A DNA stretch of 64,000 bases from contig CAYVUV010000028.1 of NCBI GenBank assembly GCA_964455095.1, positions 10,028 to 74,027 on the forward strand, read 5' to 3'. Positions 48,848-57,545 of the stretch are shown here, piece after piece. Both the position numbers and the translations under genes were made by a program. Under the pieces are notes generated by a model that saw nothing but the letters and a program-made list of their open reading frames with translations, had not been told where the DNA came from and did no database searches. The stretch's first letter is position 1; every line of letters starts with the position of its first letter. This stretch comes from CAYVUV01 sp964455095. Its GTDB lineage: Bacteria > Desulfobacterota > Binatia > HRBIN30 > CADEER01.

Positions 48848-49243
48848 CTACTCCTTCTTCTCCAGCTTGAGGGCGACGGAGTTCATGCAGAAGCGCTGGC
48901 CGGTGGGCGCCGGGCCGTCGTCGAACAGATGCCCGAGGTGCGCGTCGCAGCGGCCGCAGAGCACCTCGACGCGGCGCATGCCGTGGCTGAGATCGATCTC
49001 CTGGCGCACCGCGTCGGGGGTGACCGGCGCCCAGAAGCTCGGCCAGCCGCTGCCCGACTCGTACTTCGTCTCCGAGGTGAACAGCGGGTTGTCGCAACAC
49101 ACGCAGCGGTACACGCCGTCGTCCTTGCACTGGTAGTACGTGCCGGTGAACGGTCGCTCCGTCGCCTTCTGGCGGCAGACGGCAAACTGCTCCGGCGTCA
49201 GCTGCTGACGCCACTCCTCGTCCGATTTGACGGTCTTGCTCAT
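48848..49243 (-). CDS. msrB: Peptide-methionine (R)-S-oxide reductase MsrB
   Basis: 131 aa, full length. The zinc cysteines C47, C50, C96 and C99 (RCVCCDNPLF, LCGRCDAHLGH) and the catalytic cysteine C119 in RFCMNSVAL are present. It reduces methionine-R-sulfoxide in proteins. It is the first gene of a likely two-gene unit with the methyltransferase; a common intergenic repeat lies just upstream. Confidence 0.96.
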   Translation of the reverse strand: MSKTVKSDEEWRQQLTPEQFAVCRQKATERPFTGTYYQCKDDGVYRCVCCDNPLFTSETKYESGSGWPSFWAPVTPDAVRQEIDLSHGMRRVEVLCGRCDAHLGHLFDDGPAPTGQRFCMNSVALKLEKKE

Positions 49244-49258
49244 GACTCCCTCTCGTTC

Positions 49259-49297
49259 CCTTCTTCTCTGTGAACTCTGTATCCTCTGTGGTGAGCA
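49259..49297. repeat. Common intergenic repeat (reads TEDTEFTEKK when translated)
   Basis: On the - strand, ACCACAGAGGATACAGAGTT and the following bases form the low-complexity ACAGAGG/ACAGAG repeat found in intergenic regions of many bacteria; it reads TEDTEFTEKK in one frame. It lies directly upstream of msrB. The origin and role are not known to me. Confidence 0.6.
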
Positions 49298-49309
49298 ATC
49301 TTGTCTTAC

Positions 49310-50152
49310 TCAGGTCCCCGCGAGCTCGAGCGGGAAACGGCGCAGGTTTCGGTACCGTCGCAGCAGCGCGCCGAAATCGGTCGGCAGCTTGTGGCAGTAG
49401 GTAATGAACCCCGGCAGCGTGGCGAAGGTGCGCTCGGCGGCGGCGAAGTGCGGGTCGGCGCGCAGCGTCTGCTCTTCGCGCACCGGCGGCGGGGTGTGCG
49501 GGTCGGCGCGGAAACGGCGCACGTAGTCGAGCAACCGGGCGTGGTAGTCGGGGTCCTCGACGATGGCGCCGATGGTGCGGTGGCGCGGGTGCGTGCCGTC
49601 GACCATGGCGGCGACCTGGCGTTCGAAGTCGGCGAGCCCGTCGGGGAACATCTGGATCAACTGCAGGTCGTAGACCGGGTTCAGGTGCACCACCTGCATG
49701 ACGTGACCGACGATGGTATCGCGGTCCGACAGAAACCCGGTCGGATCCATCATCGACACCGGGTCGTCGAGCACGCGCAAAAGCTGGTGAAAGCCGAACG
49801 AGATGCCCTTCTGTTGATAGTAGTCGCGCGACGCCGGCTCGATGACGAAGCGCAGCATGTCGAAACTGCCGAACAGGATCTGCAGCCGCGCTGGCCGGCG
49901 CTCGATGAAGCCCTGCGCCTCCAATGCGCGCAGGCGCCGATCGATCTCGGCGCCGTCGACGTAGAGCCGCAACGTGCGGCCCAGCCGCCGCAGCTTGCCG
50001 GCAATCTCACGCGGTCCGCCCAGCGCCGCGCGCAGCAGCGTCCAGGCGCTGGCCGTTTGCCGCAAGGCGCGCGCATCGGCGCCCGCCGCGGTGGTGGCGG
50101 AGTCGTTCATCGTTGGCATGTTGGGCATGTTGACGGAGCTCATGCGCCGCAC
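49310..50152 (-). CDS. Conserved protein of unknown function
   Basis: Up to 280 aa; the start is ambiguous because several ATGs lie in the first 45 bases (50152, 50143 and others). A charged helical start (REIAGKLRRLGRTLRLYVDG) is followed by AEIDRRLRALEAQGFIERRP, which could be a winged-helix-like element, then hydrophobic conserved patches (GFHQLLRVLDDPVSMMDPTG, VMQVVHLNPVYDLQLIQMFP). No membrane segment or catalytic motif is clear. I do not recognise the family. It faces the secreted caspase-like gene across repeat D. Confidence 0.75.
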   Translation of the reverse strand: MRRMSSVNMPNMPTMNDSATTAAGADARALRQTASAWTLLRAALGGPREIAGKLRRLGRTLRLYVDGAEIDRRLRALEAQGFIERRPARLQILFGSFDMLRFVIEPASRDYYQQKGISFGFHQLLRVLDDPVSMMDPTGFLSDRDTIVGHVMQVVHLNPVYDLQLIQMFPDGLADFERQVAAMVDGTHPRHRTIGAIVEDPDYHARLLDYVRRFRADPHTPPPVREEQTLRADPHFAAAERTFATLPGFITYCHKLPTDFGALLRRYRNLRRFPLELAGT

Positions 50153-50498
50153 CGTACCTGCTCCACGCGTAGCACATCGCGCCCACGCCTGGCGACGGGG
50201 CTGCGGCGGGGACTGGCGCGCTTCGCGCCGGTCGACGGGATGCGATAAGTGGTGCGTTTCGCAATTCCAGAGACCTGGCGCGCGAGGGTTCCTTCTCCCG
50301 GATGGGAGAAGGACAGGATGAGGGGGATATCATTGATCGGCGAAGCCAACCTCGACTTTGGCGGCTCTTTCAAGGCTAAAAACCCAGCCGTGGCCTTCGG
50401 CGCAATTGAATTCCCCTCACCTTAATCCTCTCCCATCCGGGAGAGGAAACTAGAGGGATCTACAGGGCCGAAGAAATGAACGAGGAGCGTCTGGATTC
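50153..50498. other. Divergent intergenic region containing repeat D
   Basis: A 346-bp gap between divergent genes; positions 50289-50448 are repeat copy D, and nothing else is recognisable. Confidence 0.6.
50289..50448. repeat. Hairpin-ended ~160-bp repeat, copy D
   Basis: Same orientation and structure as copy A, with the palindromic end CCTTCTCCCGGATGGGAGAA, an AGGGGGAT core, GCGAAGCCAAC and CGTGGCCTTCGGCGCA in the interior and a CCTCTCCCATCCGGGAGAGG end. Here it sits between divergent genes, so a terminator role alone would not explain its position. Confidence 0.85.
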
Positions 50499-51935
50499 AT
50501 GGTTCGTATCGTCTGGATTGCCCTAGCGATTGCTATTGGCACCACGCCGGCGCCGGTGTGGGCCGAGAGCGCGTCCGGCGGCAGTCCCGCCGCGCCTCAT
50601 CCGGTGCGCTGGATCGCCGTCGGCGGCGGCGCCGACCCGGTGTCGACGCAGGTGTCGCTGGAGCAAGACCTCGCCCTGGCGCAGCGAGTCCTGGGCCCGG
50701 ACGGCGTCGTGCTGTTCGCCGGCGGCGCGCACGCGCAGGGCGTCCAGGTGCTGCGCAAGGAACCGGGCGGCGATTCGCTGCTGCTCGACCTCGGCGCGCT
50801 GCTGGACCCGCGCGATGGGCGCGAGTCGCGCTACCGCCTGCCGAAGCTCGCCACGGCCGCGCCGGCGACCCGGGACGGCGCAATGGCGGCGCTGACGGAC
50901 GCCCTCAGCGCCGGCACGGCTCCGCTGCTGCTCTACGTCGCCTCACACGGCGAGCCCGGCAACTCGGCACGCGAGAACAAGCTCAACCTGTGGGGCGGCG
51001 CGAACCTCACGGTGGCCGATCTGGCCGCGTTGCTCGATGGCGCGCCGGCCGCGCGGCCAGTGCGCGTCGTGATCACCGCGTGCTATGCGGGCGGCTTCGC
51101 CGACCTCGCCTTCGCCGGCGCCGACCCGGACCGCGGCGCCGCGGCGGGTCAGCGCTGCGGGCTCTTCGCGGCGGAATGGGATCAGGAATCGAGCGGCTGC
51201 GACGCCAATCCCAACCGCCGCGAGCAAGAGGGCTACGGCATCCACTTTCTGCACGCCCTGCGCGGCGAGACGCGCGACGGCACGCCGCTGCCGCGCGCCG
51301 CGATCGACTTCGACGGCGACGGCGTGATCTCCCTGCTCGAGGCACACACGCGCGTGCGCATCGCCTCGGCGGCATTCGACGTGCCGACCTCGACGTCCGA
51401 GCGCTGGCTGCGCCAGGTGGCGCCGGACGGTGGCCGAGCGGTGCCGGTGGCACTGCCCGAAGAGGACGCGGTCATCGCGGCGCTGGGCGCACAGCTCGGG
51501 CTGAGCGACGCGGTCAGCGCGCGGGCGCGGGCCGAAGAGATCGAGCGCGGTCTCGACGACGCCGATGCGGCGCTGGCCGACGCGGAAGCGCGCGAGAGCG
51601 AGCGCTATGCGGCGCTGCGTATCGCCTTGCTCGAGCGCTGGCCGGTGCTCGACGACCCGTGGCATCCGGACTTCGCGCCGACGATCGCCGCCAACCGCGA
51701 TGCCATCCGTGCGGCGCTCGACACGGCGCCTGAAGCGCTCGCGTATCGCACCGCGCGCGACGCGGCGGACCAACTGGCCCTGCGCTTCGATGACCTGCGC
51801 ACACGGCGCGCTCCGGTCGTGCGCCTGGTCCGCGCGTACGACACGCGATTGCTCGCCGGCCGTTTGCAGGCAGTGGGCGGTCCGGCGTGGGCGCAGTATC
51901 AGCGCCTGCTCGCCTGCGAACGCAGCGCGCCGTGA
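50499..51935 (+). CDS. Secreted caspase-fold (C13/C14-like) protease
   Basis: 478 aa with a signal peptide (IVWIALAIAIGTTPAPVWA). The catalytic dyad of the caspase/legumain fold is visible as H150 in LYVASHGEPG and C195 in VVITACYAGGFAD. Around residue 270 an EF-hand-like loop (DFDGDGVISLLEAH) suggests calcium control. The last ~150 residues are helical and acidic, likely a coiled coil. The protein probably works in the periplasm or outside. The substrate is unknown. No partner gene is seen in its operon. Confidence 0.85.
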   Translation: MVRIVWIALAIAIGTTPAPVWAESASGGSPAAPHPVRWIAVGGGADPVSTQVSLEQDLALAQRVLGPDGVVLFAGGAHAQGVQVLRKEPGGDSLLLDLGALLDPRDGRESRYRLPKLATAAPATRDGAMAALTDALSAGTAPLLLYVASHGEPGNSARENKLNLWGGANLTVADLAALLDGAPAARPVRVVITACYAGGFADLAFAGADPDRGAAAGQRCGLFAAEWDQESSGCDANPNRREQEGYGIHFLHALRGETRDGTPLPRAAIDFDGDGVISLLEAHTRVRIASAAFDVPTSTSERWLRQVAPDGGRAVPVALPEEDAVIAALGAQLGLSDAVSARARAEEIERGLDDADAALADAEARESERYAALRIALLERWPVLDDPWHPDFAPTIAANRDAIRAALDTAPEALAYRTARDAADQLALRFDDLRTRRAPVVRLVRAYDTRLLAGRLQAVGGPAWAQYQRLLACERSAP

Positions 51936-52261
51936 GGCGGACCGTCCCGCCGCGATTCGGCTAGAATTCCTGTCCCGCCGGGGGCCTTGCCAAAGAAGGT
52001 GCCAGCGCACCAGAGAATCACGAAAGCTCGAAGGTACGAGAACACGACACTTAGATCTGTAGGGCCTGAAATGACTGAGTCTGTTTTTCGTGGTTTCACT
52101 CTTTCGTGGTTTCGTGATTCTCCGAATCATCCGTGGCACCCCCTGAATTGGCGTTTCTGGGCAAAGCTCCCGGCGGGAGAGGAAGCAGAGACCGCACCGA
52201 CTGCAAAGCCACTGGACGCCGCCGTGGCGGTGTGACAGTCCCTGGCGCAGGACGAATCTCC
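51936..52261. other. Intergenic region with a 13-bp inverted repeat
   Basis: The 326-bp gap contains GAGAATCACGAAA (52013-52025) and its exact inverse TTTCGTGATTCTC (52110-52122), with ACGAAA/TTCGTGG-type repeats between them. This resembles a widespread CACGAAA-type intergenic repeat. Open frames here are not convincing genes. Confidence 0.55.
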
Positions 52262-53593
52262 ATGCCCGAGCAACCCCCGGTCCAGTACGCGCAAAGCGTC
52301 GACCTGCACATCGCCTATCAAGTCGTCGGCGAGGGGCCGATCGACATCGTCGAAGTGCCGGGGATGCTGAACCACCTGGAGGTGATGTGGGAGACGCCGG
52401 GGCTGGTGCGGTTCATCGGAAGGCTGGCGCGCCTGGGCCGCGTGATCTTGTTCGACAAGCGGGGCATGGGGCTCTCCGATCGCTTGGCACACGATGCGAC
52501 GCCGACGATCGAAGAACGTGCCGACGACGTGCGCGCGGTCATGGACGCCGCCGGTTCGGCAAAGGCCGTGCTCATCGGTGTCGCCGACGGCGGAGTCATT
52601 GCGTTGCAGTACACCGCCATGTATCCCGAGCGCGTCCAAGCCCTGGTCCTACACGCGACCGGGCCGTGCGGCAGCCGCCGGCCGGACTTTCCCTACGGTC
52701 TCGATCCCGCCCTCACGGGGCGTCTGTTGGATCGTGTCGAGCGCGATTGGGGTACCGGCATCATGGGTCGTCTCTACGGCGATCGATCGCAGGCAGCCCG
52801 CGACTACTTCGCTCGCGTTGAACGGCGCGCGTGTCCGCCGCGCGCCGCAGCCGCCCTCATGCGCATGGGGTTCGATGTCGACCTACGGCCCTTGCTGGTC
52901 TCCATTCGTGTCCCCACCGTGATCGTCCACCATCGCGACCATCCCGCCTGGCCGGTCGAAGGGGCGCGCTATCTCGCCGAGCACATTGCGGGCGCGCGGC
53001 TGATCGTCGAGGAGGCGCCGTTTTCGTTGCTGGGCGAATTCTGCGAGCGGCGCAGGGTCAGCGAGGCCGTCGAAGAGCTGCTCACCGGTGCTCCGTCGAT
53101 GCCCGGGCCGGAGCGCCTGCTGACCGTGCTGCTGTTCACCGACATCGTCGGCTCAACCGGCCGTGCCGCGGCGCTCGGCGATCGGGCCTGGCGCGACGTG
53201 CTCGACGACCACGACGGCGTCATTCGGCGCCTGGTCGAGGCGGCCGGCGGGCACTGCGTGAAGACGACCGGCGACGGCGTGTTGGCGCGTTTCGACGGCG
53301 CGGTGCGCGCCATTCGCTGCGCGCAGGCGATCGTCGCGGAGGTGAAACGGCTCGGGCTCGCCGTGCGCGCCGGCGTGCACGCCGGGGAGTGCGAACGGCT
53401 CGGCGACGACCTGGCCGGCATCGCCGTCCACGTCGGTGCCCGCGTCGCCGAGCTCGCCGGCGCCGGCGAAGTGCTCGTCAGCGGCACCGTACGCGACCTC
53501 GTGCTCGGCGCCGGCATCGAATTCGACGACCGCGGCCAGCACGTGCTGCGCGGCGTCCCGGGTACCTGGCCGGTGCTCGCCGTCGTGCGTTGA
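52262..53593 (+). CDS. Alpha/beta-hydrolase-like domain fused to class III adenylate/guanylate cyclase
   Basis: 443 aa from ATG 52262 (MPEQPPVQYAQS). Residues 1-275 have an alpha/beta-hydrolase shape (YQVVGEGPIDIVEVPG, LFDKRGMGLSDR, ERADDVRAVMDAAG), but the nucleophile elbow reads GVADGG with Ala at position 108 where Ser is expected. The cyclase domain (~285-443) has metal sites D294 (LFTDIVGST) and D338 (KTTGDGVLARF) and R394 in VHVGARVAELAG. The substrate-specifying residues cannot be judged by eye. The hydrolase-like part may be a ligand sensor. Such fusions are common in actinobacteria and in alpha- and deltaproteobacteria. Confidence 0.9.
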   Translation: MPEQPPVQYAQSVDLHIAYQVVGEGPIDIVEVPGMLNHLEVMWETPGLVRFIGRLARLGRVILFDKRGMGLSDRLAHDATPTIEERADDVRAVMDAAGSAKAVLIGVADGGVIALQYTAMYPERVQALVLHATGPCGSRRPDFPYGLDPALTGRLLDRVERDWGTGIMGRLYGDRSQAARDYFARVERRACPPRAAAALMRMGFDVDLRPLLVSIRVPTVIVHHRDHPAWPVEGARYLAEHIAGARLIVEEAPFSLLGEFCERRRVSEAVEELLTGAPSMPGPERLLTVLLFTDIVGSTGRAAALGDRAWRDVLDDHDGVIRRLVEAAGGHCVKTTGDGVLARFDGAVRAIRCAQAIVAEVKRLGLAVRAGVHAGECERLGDDLAGIAVHVGARVAELAGAGEVLVSGTVRDLVLGAGIEFDDRGQHVLRGVPGTWPVLAVVR

Positions 53594-53656
53594 GCAATCG
53601 GCTCAGCTGCCGTTAGCTGGGGCCGCGGGCGTCTCGGCAGCGGGCCCGTGAGCTGC

Positions 53657-54031
53657 CTATTCCGAGTCTTTCCCCGTTAGTAAGAACTCCAGCCGATCGC
53701 TCTCGACCGCCACGCGGCGCAGGACGAGCTGGAACTCCTCCGTCGTTACCCCGGCCTTCGGGACCCAGCCCTGGGCGCAAACGCGGCCGCGTGTGTCGAT
53801 GCGGAAGCTGACTAGCTGGGCCGCTCGGTTGTGCCGCCAGATCCGAATCGCGAGGTCGTCAATGCCTCGCACAGACGCGGCGCCGGCGACAACGGCGCGA
53901 ACCTCGAACGCCTCCTCGGTTTCGTGCACGCGGACACGGTGGAATCGGCCGTTCTCGAAGCGAACCACTACGTCCTCACCGTTGATGTCTGCGTTCAACC
54001 CGCGGGCAAGAGTGCGCCATTCAGGTCCCAT
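53657..54031 (-). CDS. Small YbjN-like protein, unknown role
   Basis: ATG 54031 has a GAGGAGGG site upstream and gives 124 aa. The first 75 residues are beta-rich (EDVVVRFENGRFHRVRVHET) and the rest (GRVCAQGWVPKAGVTTEEFQ, LVLRRVAVESDRLEFLL) resembles the YbjN/type III secretion chaperone fold. It overlaps the helicase stop by 11 bp, so it probably works with the operon. No catalytic motif is seen. Confidence 0.65.
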   Translation of the reverse strand: MGPEWRTLARGLNADINGEDVVVRFENGRFHRVRVHETEEAFEVRAVVAGAASVRGIDDLAIRIWRHNRAAQLVSFRIDTRGRVCAQGWVPKAGVTTEEFQLVLRRVAVESDRLEFLLTGKDSE

Positions 54032-57000
54032 TGGTGCCCTCCTCTCGAAGATCGTCTTCGAACGCGTCGATGGTTGCGTCTCGCCCATCTTGGAAGTGCT
54101 CCCGCTCCATGTGGTCCGCCTGTTCGGTCACCCGGCGCACAAGCATGCCCACACGCGCCGCATCATGCTCGGTTGCGCCGAGCAGCACGTCGTCCTCGAC
54201 GGTCAAGTCGTAGAGCCGCTCCGTCTTGGTCAAGATCGCGCCGATTCGGGACGGAAGACCTGCTGCGCGCGCCACGATCGGCTCAGGATCCTCTTTGGGG
54301 GTCGTGCGCCCGATCGGGCTCACGCAACGGACGACCGGGTGCCCGTGGTCGGAGCGAAGCACGAGCGTGAACGGCTGCACTCGCCCGCTCGGGAGGATCG
54401 CGGTCCCGAGGAGTGCCCCCTTCGGTGGGTGCGGAGTCCAGTCGATTGGCGGCGCGCCAAGATCAACTTTCATCAGGCGCTCGAACCGCTCGCGCACCCG
54501 TGTCCCCAGCCCGTCGTCGACGGCGAGCGAGAGCTTGGACCCTTTGGTCGCCCCTTCTGGCACCGGGAAGGCGCTCTTGAGTGGATCTCGAAAAGCCGCG
54601 ACGCGCTTTCTGACTGCGACCATCTCGCGTTGCACGTCGATGCGGCGTTGTTCGGTCGCCGGTACGGTCAGGTCCTCATGCATCAATCGGAGGAACGTGT
54701 TCATCCGATTGAGTACGTTCTCGACCTGCAGCACCTCTACGGTGTCCTGCAGGTGCGGGAAGTAGACCTGGAGCCAGTCGTCTCCAGTCGGCTCGCGCTC
54801 GAGCGACGGGAGCCTGCGATCAGTCTGTGACCGCACGCGGTCGATGCGCCCGATGCGCTGCTCCATCGCGGACGGGGTCCACGAGATTCCGTAGTGGTGG
54901 ATCGACGAGCAGAAGGTGTGAAGGTCCTCACCTTCCTGCAGCAGATCGGTCGTCACGAGCACAAACGGATACCCCGGCATGCGAAACTGACGAAGGAGGG
55001 TCTGGTTGACCTGTCCCGCCATTCCCCCCGTCGGCTGCTGCTGGCGCAGGAGCCGATCCACGTAGCGGGCCGACTCGCCGAGCGATGCACTTCGCGCGTC
55101 TGGCATGTTCACGTCGAGAATCAGTTCGAAGTTCGTCGCAAGCTCCGTGACCTCATCGAGGGCGCCCCATGGTCGACCGCCTTCCGTCCGGAGCTGCGAC
55201 TCGAGGAGGTCCAGATACTCGCGGAGAAGGCGGTCCCCACCGATTTCGATCTCGCGCTCCTCCGTATCGTCCGTCGTGCCGACCGATTTGGGGCGGCGCC
55301 CGAGTGAGAGGGTAGTTCGACCAGTCATCGCGGCGACATAGAGATCGATGAACGCGTGGCCGAGTCGCGCCGCGGTAGCGAGAAGCTCAGCGCGCAACGT
55401 TTGCTCACGGAAGTGGATGCGGAACTCCTCGATCGTGGATGGTGGCCAGGTCGCGGCCGGCCAGATGCGCGTTCGCAGGTCAGCTCGCTCAGGGCGTCGC
55501 AGCTCGGTGAAAAAAGTCGCTTGCTCGAGGGCGCTGGAAATCTCCGGGGGGGCTGTGCGGGAGGGCTCGCTGGATGTCTGGTACCGCTCGTACCAGATCA
55601 CACCGGCGCGATCCGCGTATTCCGAGCCCTTGCAATCGCGGAGCAGCTCGAGCGCTGCGGCCTGCGCCGCCTCCATGCGGCTCGCGCGCGTGACCACCTT
55701 GGCCTTTCGGCTCAGGTACTTCGCCGCATGTTCACGCACTCTGTCGTTCGCCTCTGCCAGCGGAAGACCAAGTGCAGTAGCGAGCGACTCGAGAACCTTG
55801 CCGGGCTCGCTGCCGAGCAGCTCCATCACATGGTTGTCGGCGAAGAAGGTCGAGTAGGCCCCGCTTCCCTTTATAAAGCGCCCCTGCACGTTCGCCCCGC
55901 TCAGGACGCCCTTCGGACCCTCCCCACGAAAGAACCAGGCGAAGAAGGTGTCGGTGCCACCGCGATCGTCTGGGTCGACATCCGTACTGATCACATCGTC
56001 CGGTGCAGCGACCGCTCCGCGCTGAGTCGGCTCGGCCTCGGCCTTCTCGCGACGATAGCGGGCGACGACTTCATCGAACGGCTCCTGCAATTCCGTCGGC
56101 AGGCGGCTGCGAAGGTAGGGAATGATCCAGTCGTCGTATCGCTCATCGAGCTTGCGCTTCAGCTCCTTTACCGACGCGACGCGCCGGACGAAGACCAACG
56201 ATTTCCTGCCGGTCGTCCACGCCGACGCAAGCCCGTCGACGACGGCGTCCATCTTTGGGTGCGGCATCTCGCGCCCGAACTTGTGCCGGTAGCTTCTCGC
56301 CAGGCGGTTGAGATCGTGGACGTCGATTCCGTCACGCTCGCGTGGGACATCCGTTTGGTCCGCGTCGTCGAAGACGAGCTCGTCGTCGTTGCGTTTCAAC
56401 TTGGCGGTTTCGAGGAAGCTCTCAAAGGAGGCGAGCATGCCGATCTGGAACGAGCGGTTGAACTGTTTGCCGCTGAGCAGCTCGCTCACCTTTTTCTGCA
56501 CCAGCGCGACCAGGAGGCGCTGCCGATCGTCGGTTACCGTGATCGGCTCGTCGTACTGCCCCACGCCGCCAGCGCGCCACTCGCGGCGATACATGTTCTT
56601 GGTGTGCTCGCGCCCGCCGATCTGAATCGAGGTCACACGGCGAACCAGGAACTGGGCGGCGACTTGTTTCTTGCGTGCTTCGGGCACGTCGTCCGCACGC
56701 AGCTCGTCGAAGCCGGACGCGAGCCCGAAGAGGTCGAGCTGGTTCCAGATGTGCCGGTAGGTCTCCTCAAGCGGCGTGGCGGAGAGGAACAGCACACGCG
56801 TGGCGCGCGGACCGTAGTGGGGAAACAGGCGCGCGTTGGGGGCGTCAGCCGGAGCATGCCGGCCAAATGCCTCAGCGAGAACCTGGTTTCGCGCCGAGCC
56901 TGACGTCGCGAAGCCGTGCTTGAGATTGTGTGCTTCATCGACGATCACCAGATCGAAGGTCGGCAAGGCGCAGCAGAGGGCGCGCGCGAAATTCCTCTTG

Positions 57001-57545
57001 AAGACCTCCTTATTCCGCAGGTCGAACGCTTCGTCGGGGAGCCACGGCAGGTGCCGTTGGAGGCCATCGCGCACTTTCTTCCAGTCCTCTCCCGTTCTTC
57101 CGAGCGGAAGGCTGAAGCTGGACATGCGCAGGAAGAAGTCTCGGTTCGGGTCGAGACTCGTCTCGTGGACGAGAGCGAGGAGGTTGCCGCAGGAGACCAG
57201 GGGGCGCGCGGGACGGCCATCCAGCGAGCGCATGCGCAGGTCGTCGAACCGCACGTTGTGGGCGGCGAAGTTCGTCAGCTCCTTCTGCCACTTACGCTGG
57301 ATGTTCTCGCGCGGCGCGATCACGAGGACACGAAACCCCGGGTCGAAGTGCCGGAAGAGCGCGAGGGCGCCCAGTGCCACATATGTCTTGCCCATGCCGA
57401 CCTCGTCGGCGAGATAGGCAAGCCGATGCTTGCGGAGGATGTTGTGGATCGCGACTGCGCCGCGGAGCTGCTCCTCGGCGCGATGTCCCTCGCCGATGCG
57501 CTTGCCAAAGTCGAGGAGCGCTCGCGCCGCTTCGAGGTCGATCAT
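54021..57545 (-). CDS. SNF2-type DNA helicase/translocase
   Basis: 1174 aa from ATG 57545, overlapping the previous stop (ATGA). Helicase motifs are Walker A EVGMGKT (48-54), motif II DEAH at 203-206, motif III FLSATPLEE and motif VI QRIGRIDRV (~896-904). A long insertion region lies between the two RecA lobes (~300-860), as in SNF2-type helicases of phage-defence systems. The C-terminal ~200 residues (HPVVRCVSPIGRTTPKEDPE) contain no nuclease motif that I recognise. It would drive DNA remodelling with the PLD protein encoded just upstream. Confidence 0.93.
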   Translation of the reverse strand: MIDLEAARALLDFGKRIGEGHRAEEQLRGAVAIHNILRKHRLAYLADEVGMGKTYVALGALALFRHFDPGFRVLVIAPRENIQRKWQKELTNFAAHNVRFDDLRMRSLDGRPARPLVSCGNLLALVHETSLDPNRDFFLRMSSFSLPLGRTGEDWKKVRDGLQRHLPWLPDEAFDLRNKEVFKRNFARALCCALPTFDLVIVDEAHNLKHGFATSGSARNQVLAEAFGRHAPADAPNARLFPHYGPRATRVLFLSATPLEETYRHIWNQLDLFGLASGFDELRADDVPEARKKQVAAQFLVRRVTSIQIGGREHTKNMYRREWRAGGVGQYDEPITVTDDRQRLLVALVQKKVSELLSGKQFNRSFQIGMLASFESFLETAKLKRNDDELVFDDADQTDVPRERDGIDVHDLNRLARSYRHKFGREMPHPKMDAVVDGLASAWTTGRKSLVFVRRVASVKELKRKLDERYDDWIIPYLRSRLPTELQEPFDEVVARYRREKAEAEPTQRGAVAAPDDVISTDVDPDDRGGTDTFFAWFFRGEGPKGVLSGANVQGRFIKGSGAYSTFFADNHVMELLGSEPGKVLESLATALGLPLAEANDRVREHAAKYLSRKAKVVTRASRMEAAQAAALELLRDCKGSEYADRAGVIWYERYQTSSEPSRTAPPEISSALEQATFFTELRRPERADLRTRIWPAATWPPSTIEEFRIHFREQTLRAELLATAARLGHAFIDLYVAAMTGRTTLSLGRRPKSVGTTDDTEEREIEIGGDRLLREYLDLLESQLRTEGGRPWGALDEVTELATNFELILDVNMPDARSASLGESARYVDRLLRQQQPTGGMAGQVNQTLLRQFRMPGYPFVLVTTDLLQEGEDLHTFCSSIHHYGISWTPSAMEQRIGRIDRVRSQTDRRLPSLEREPTGDDWLQVYFPHLQDTVEVLQVENVLNRMNTFLRLMHEDLTVPATEQRRIDVQREMVAVRKRVAAFRDPLKSAFPVPEGATKGSKLSLAVDDGLGTRVRERFERLMKVDLGAPPIDWTPHPPKGALLGTAILPSGRVQPFTLVLRSDHGHPVVRCVSPIGRTTPKEDPEPIVARAAGLPSRIGAILTKTERLYDLTVEDDVLLGATEHDAARVGMLVRRVTEQADHMEREHFQDGRDATIDAFEDDLREEGTNGT

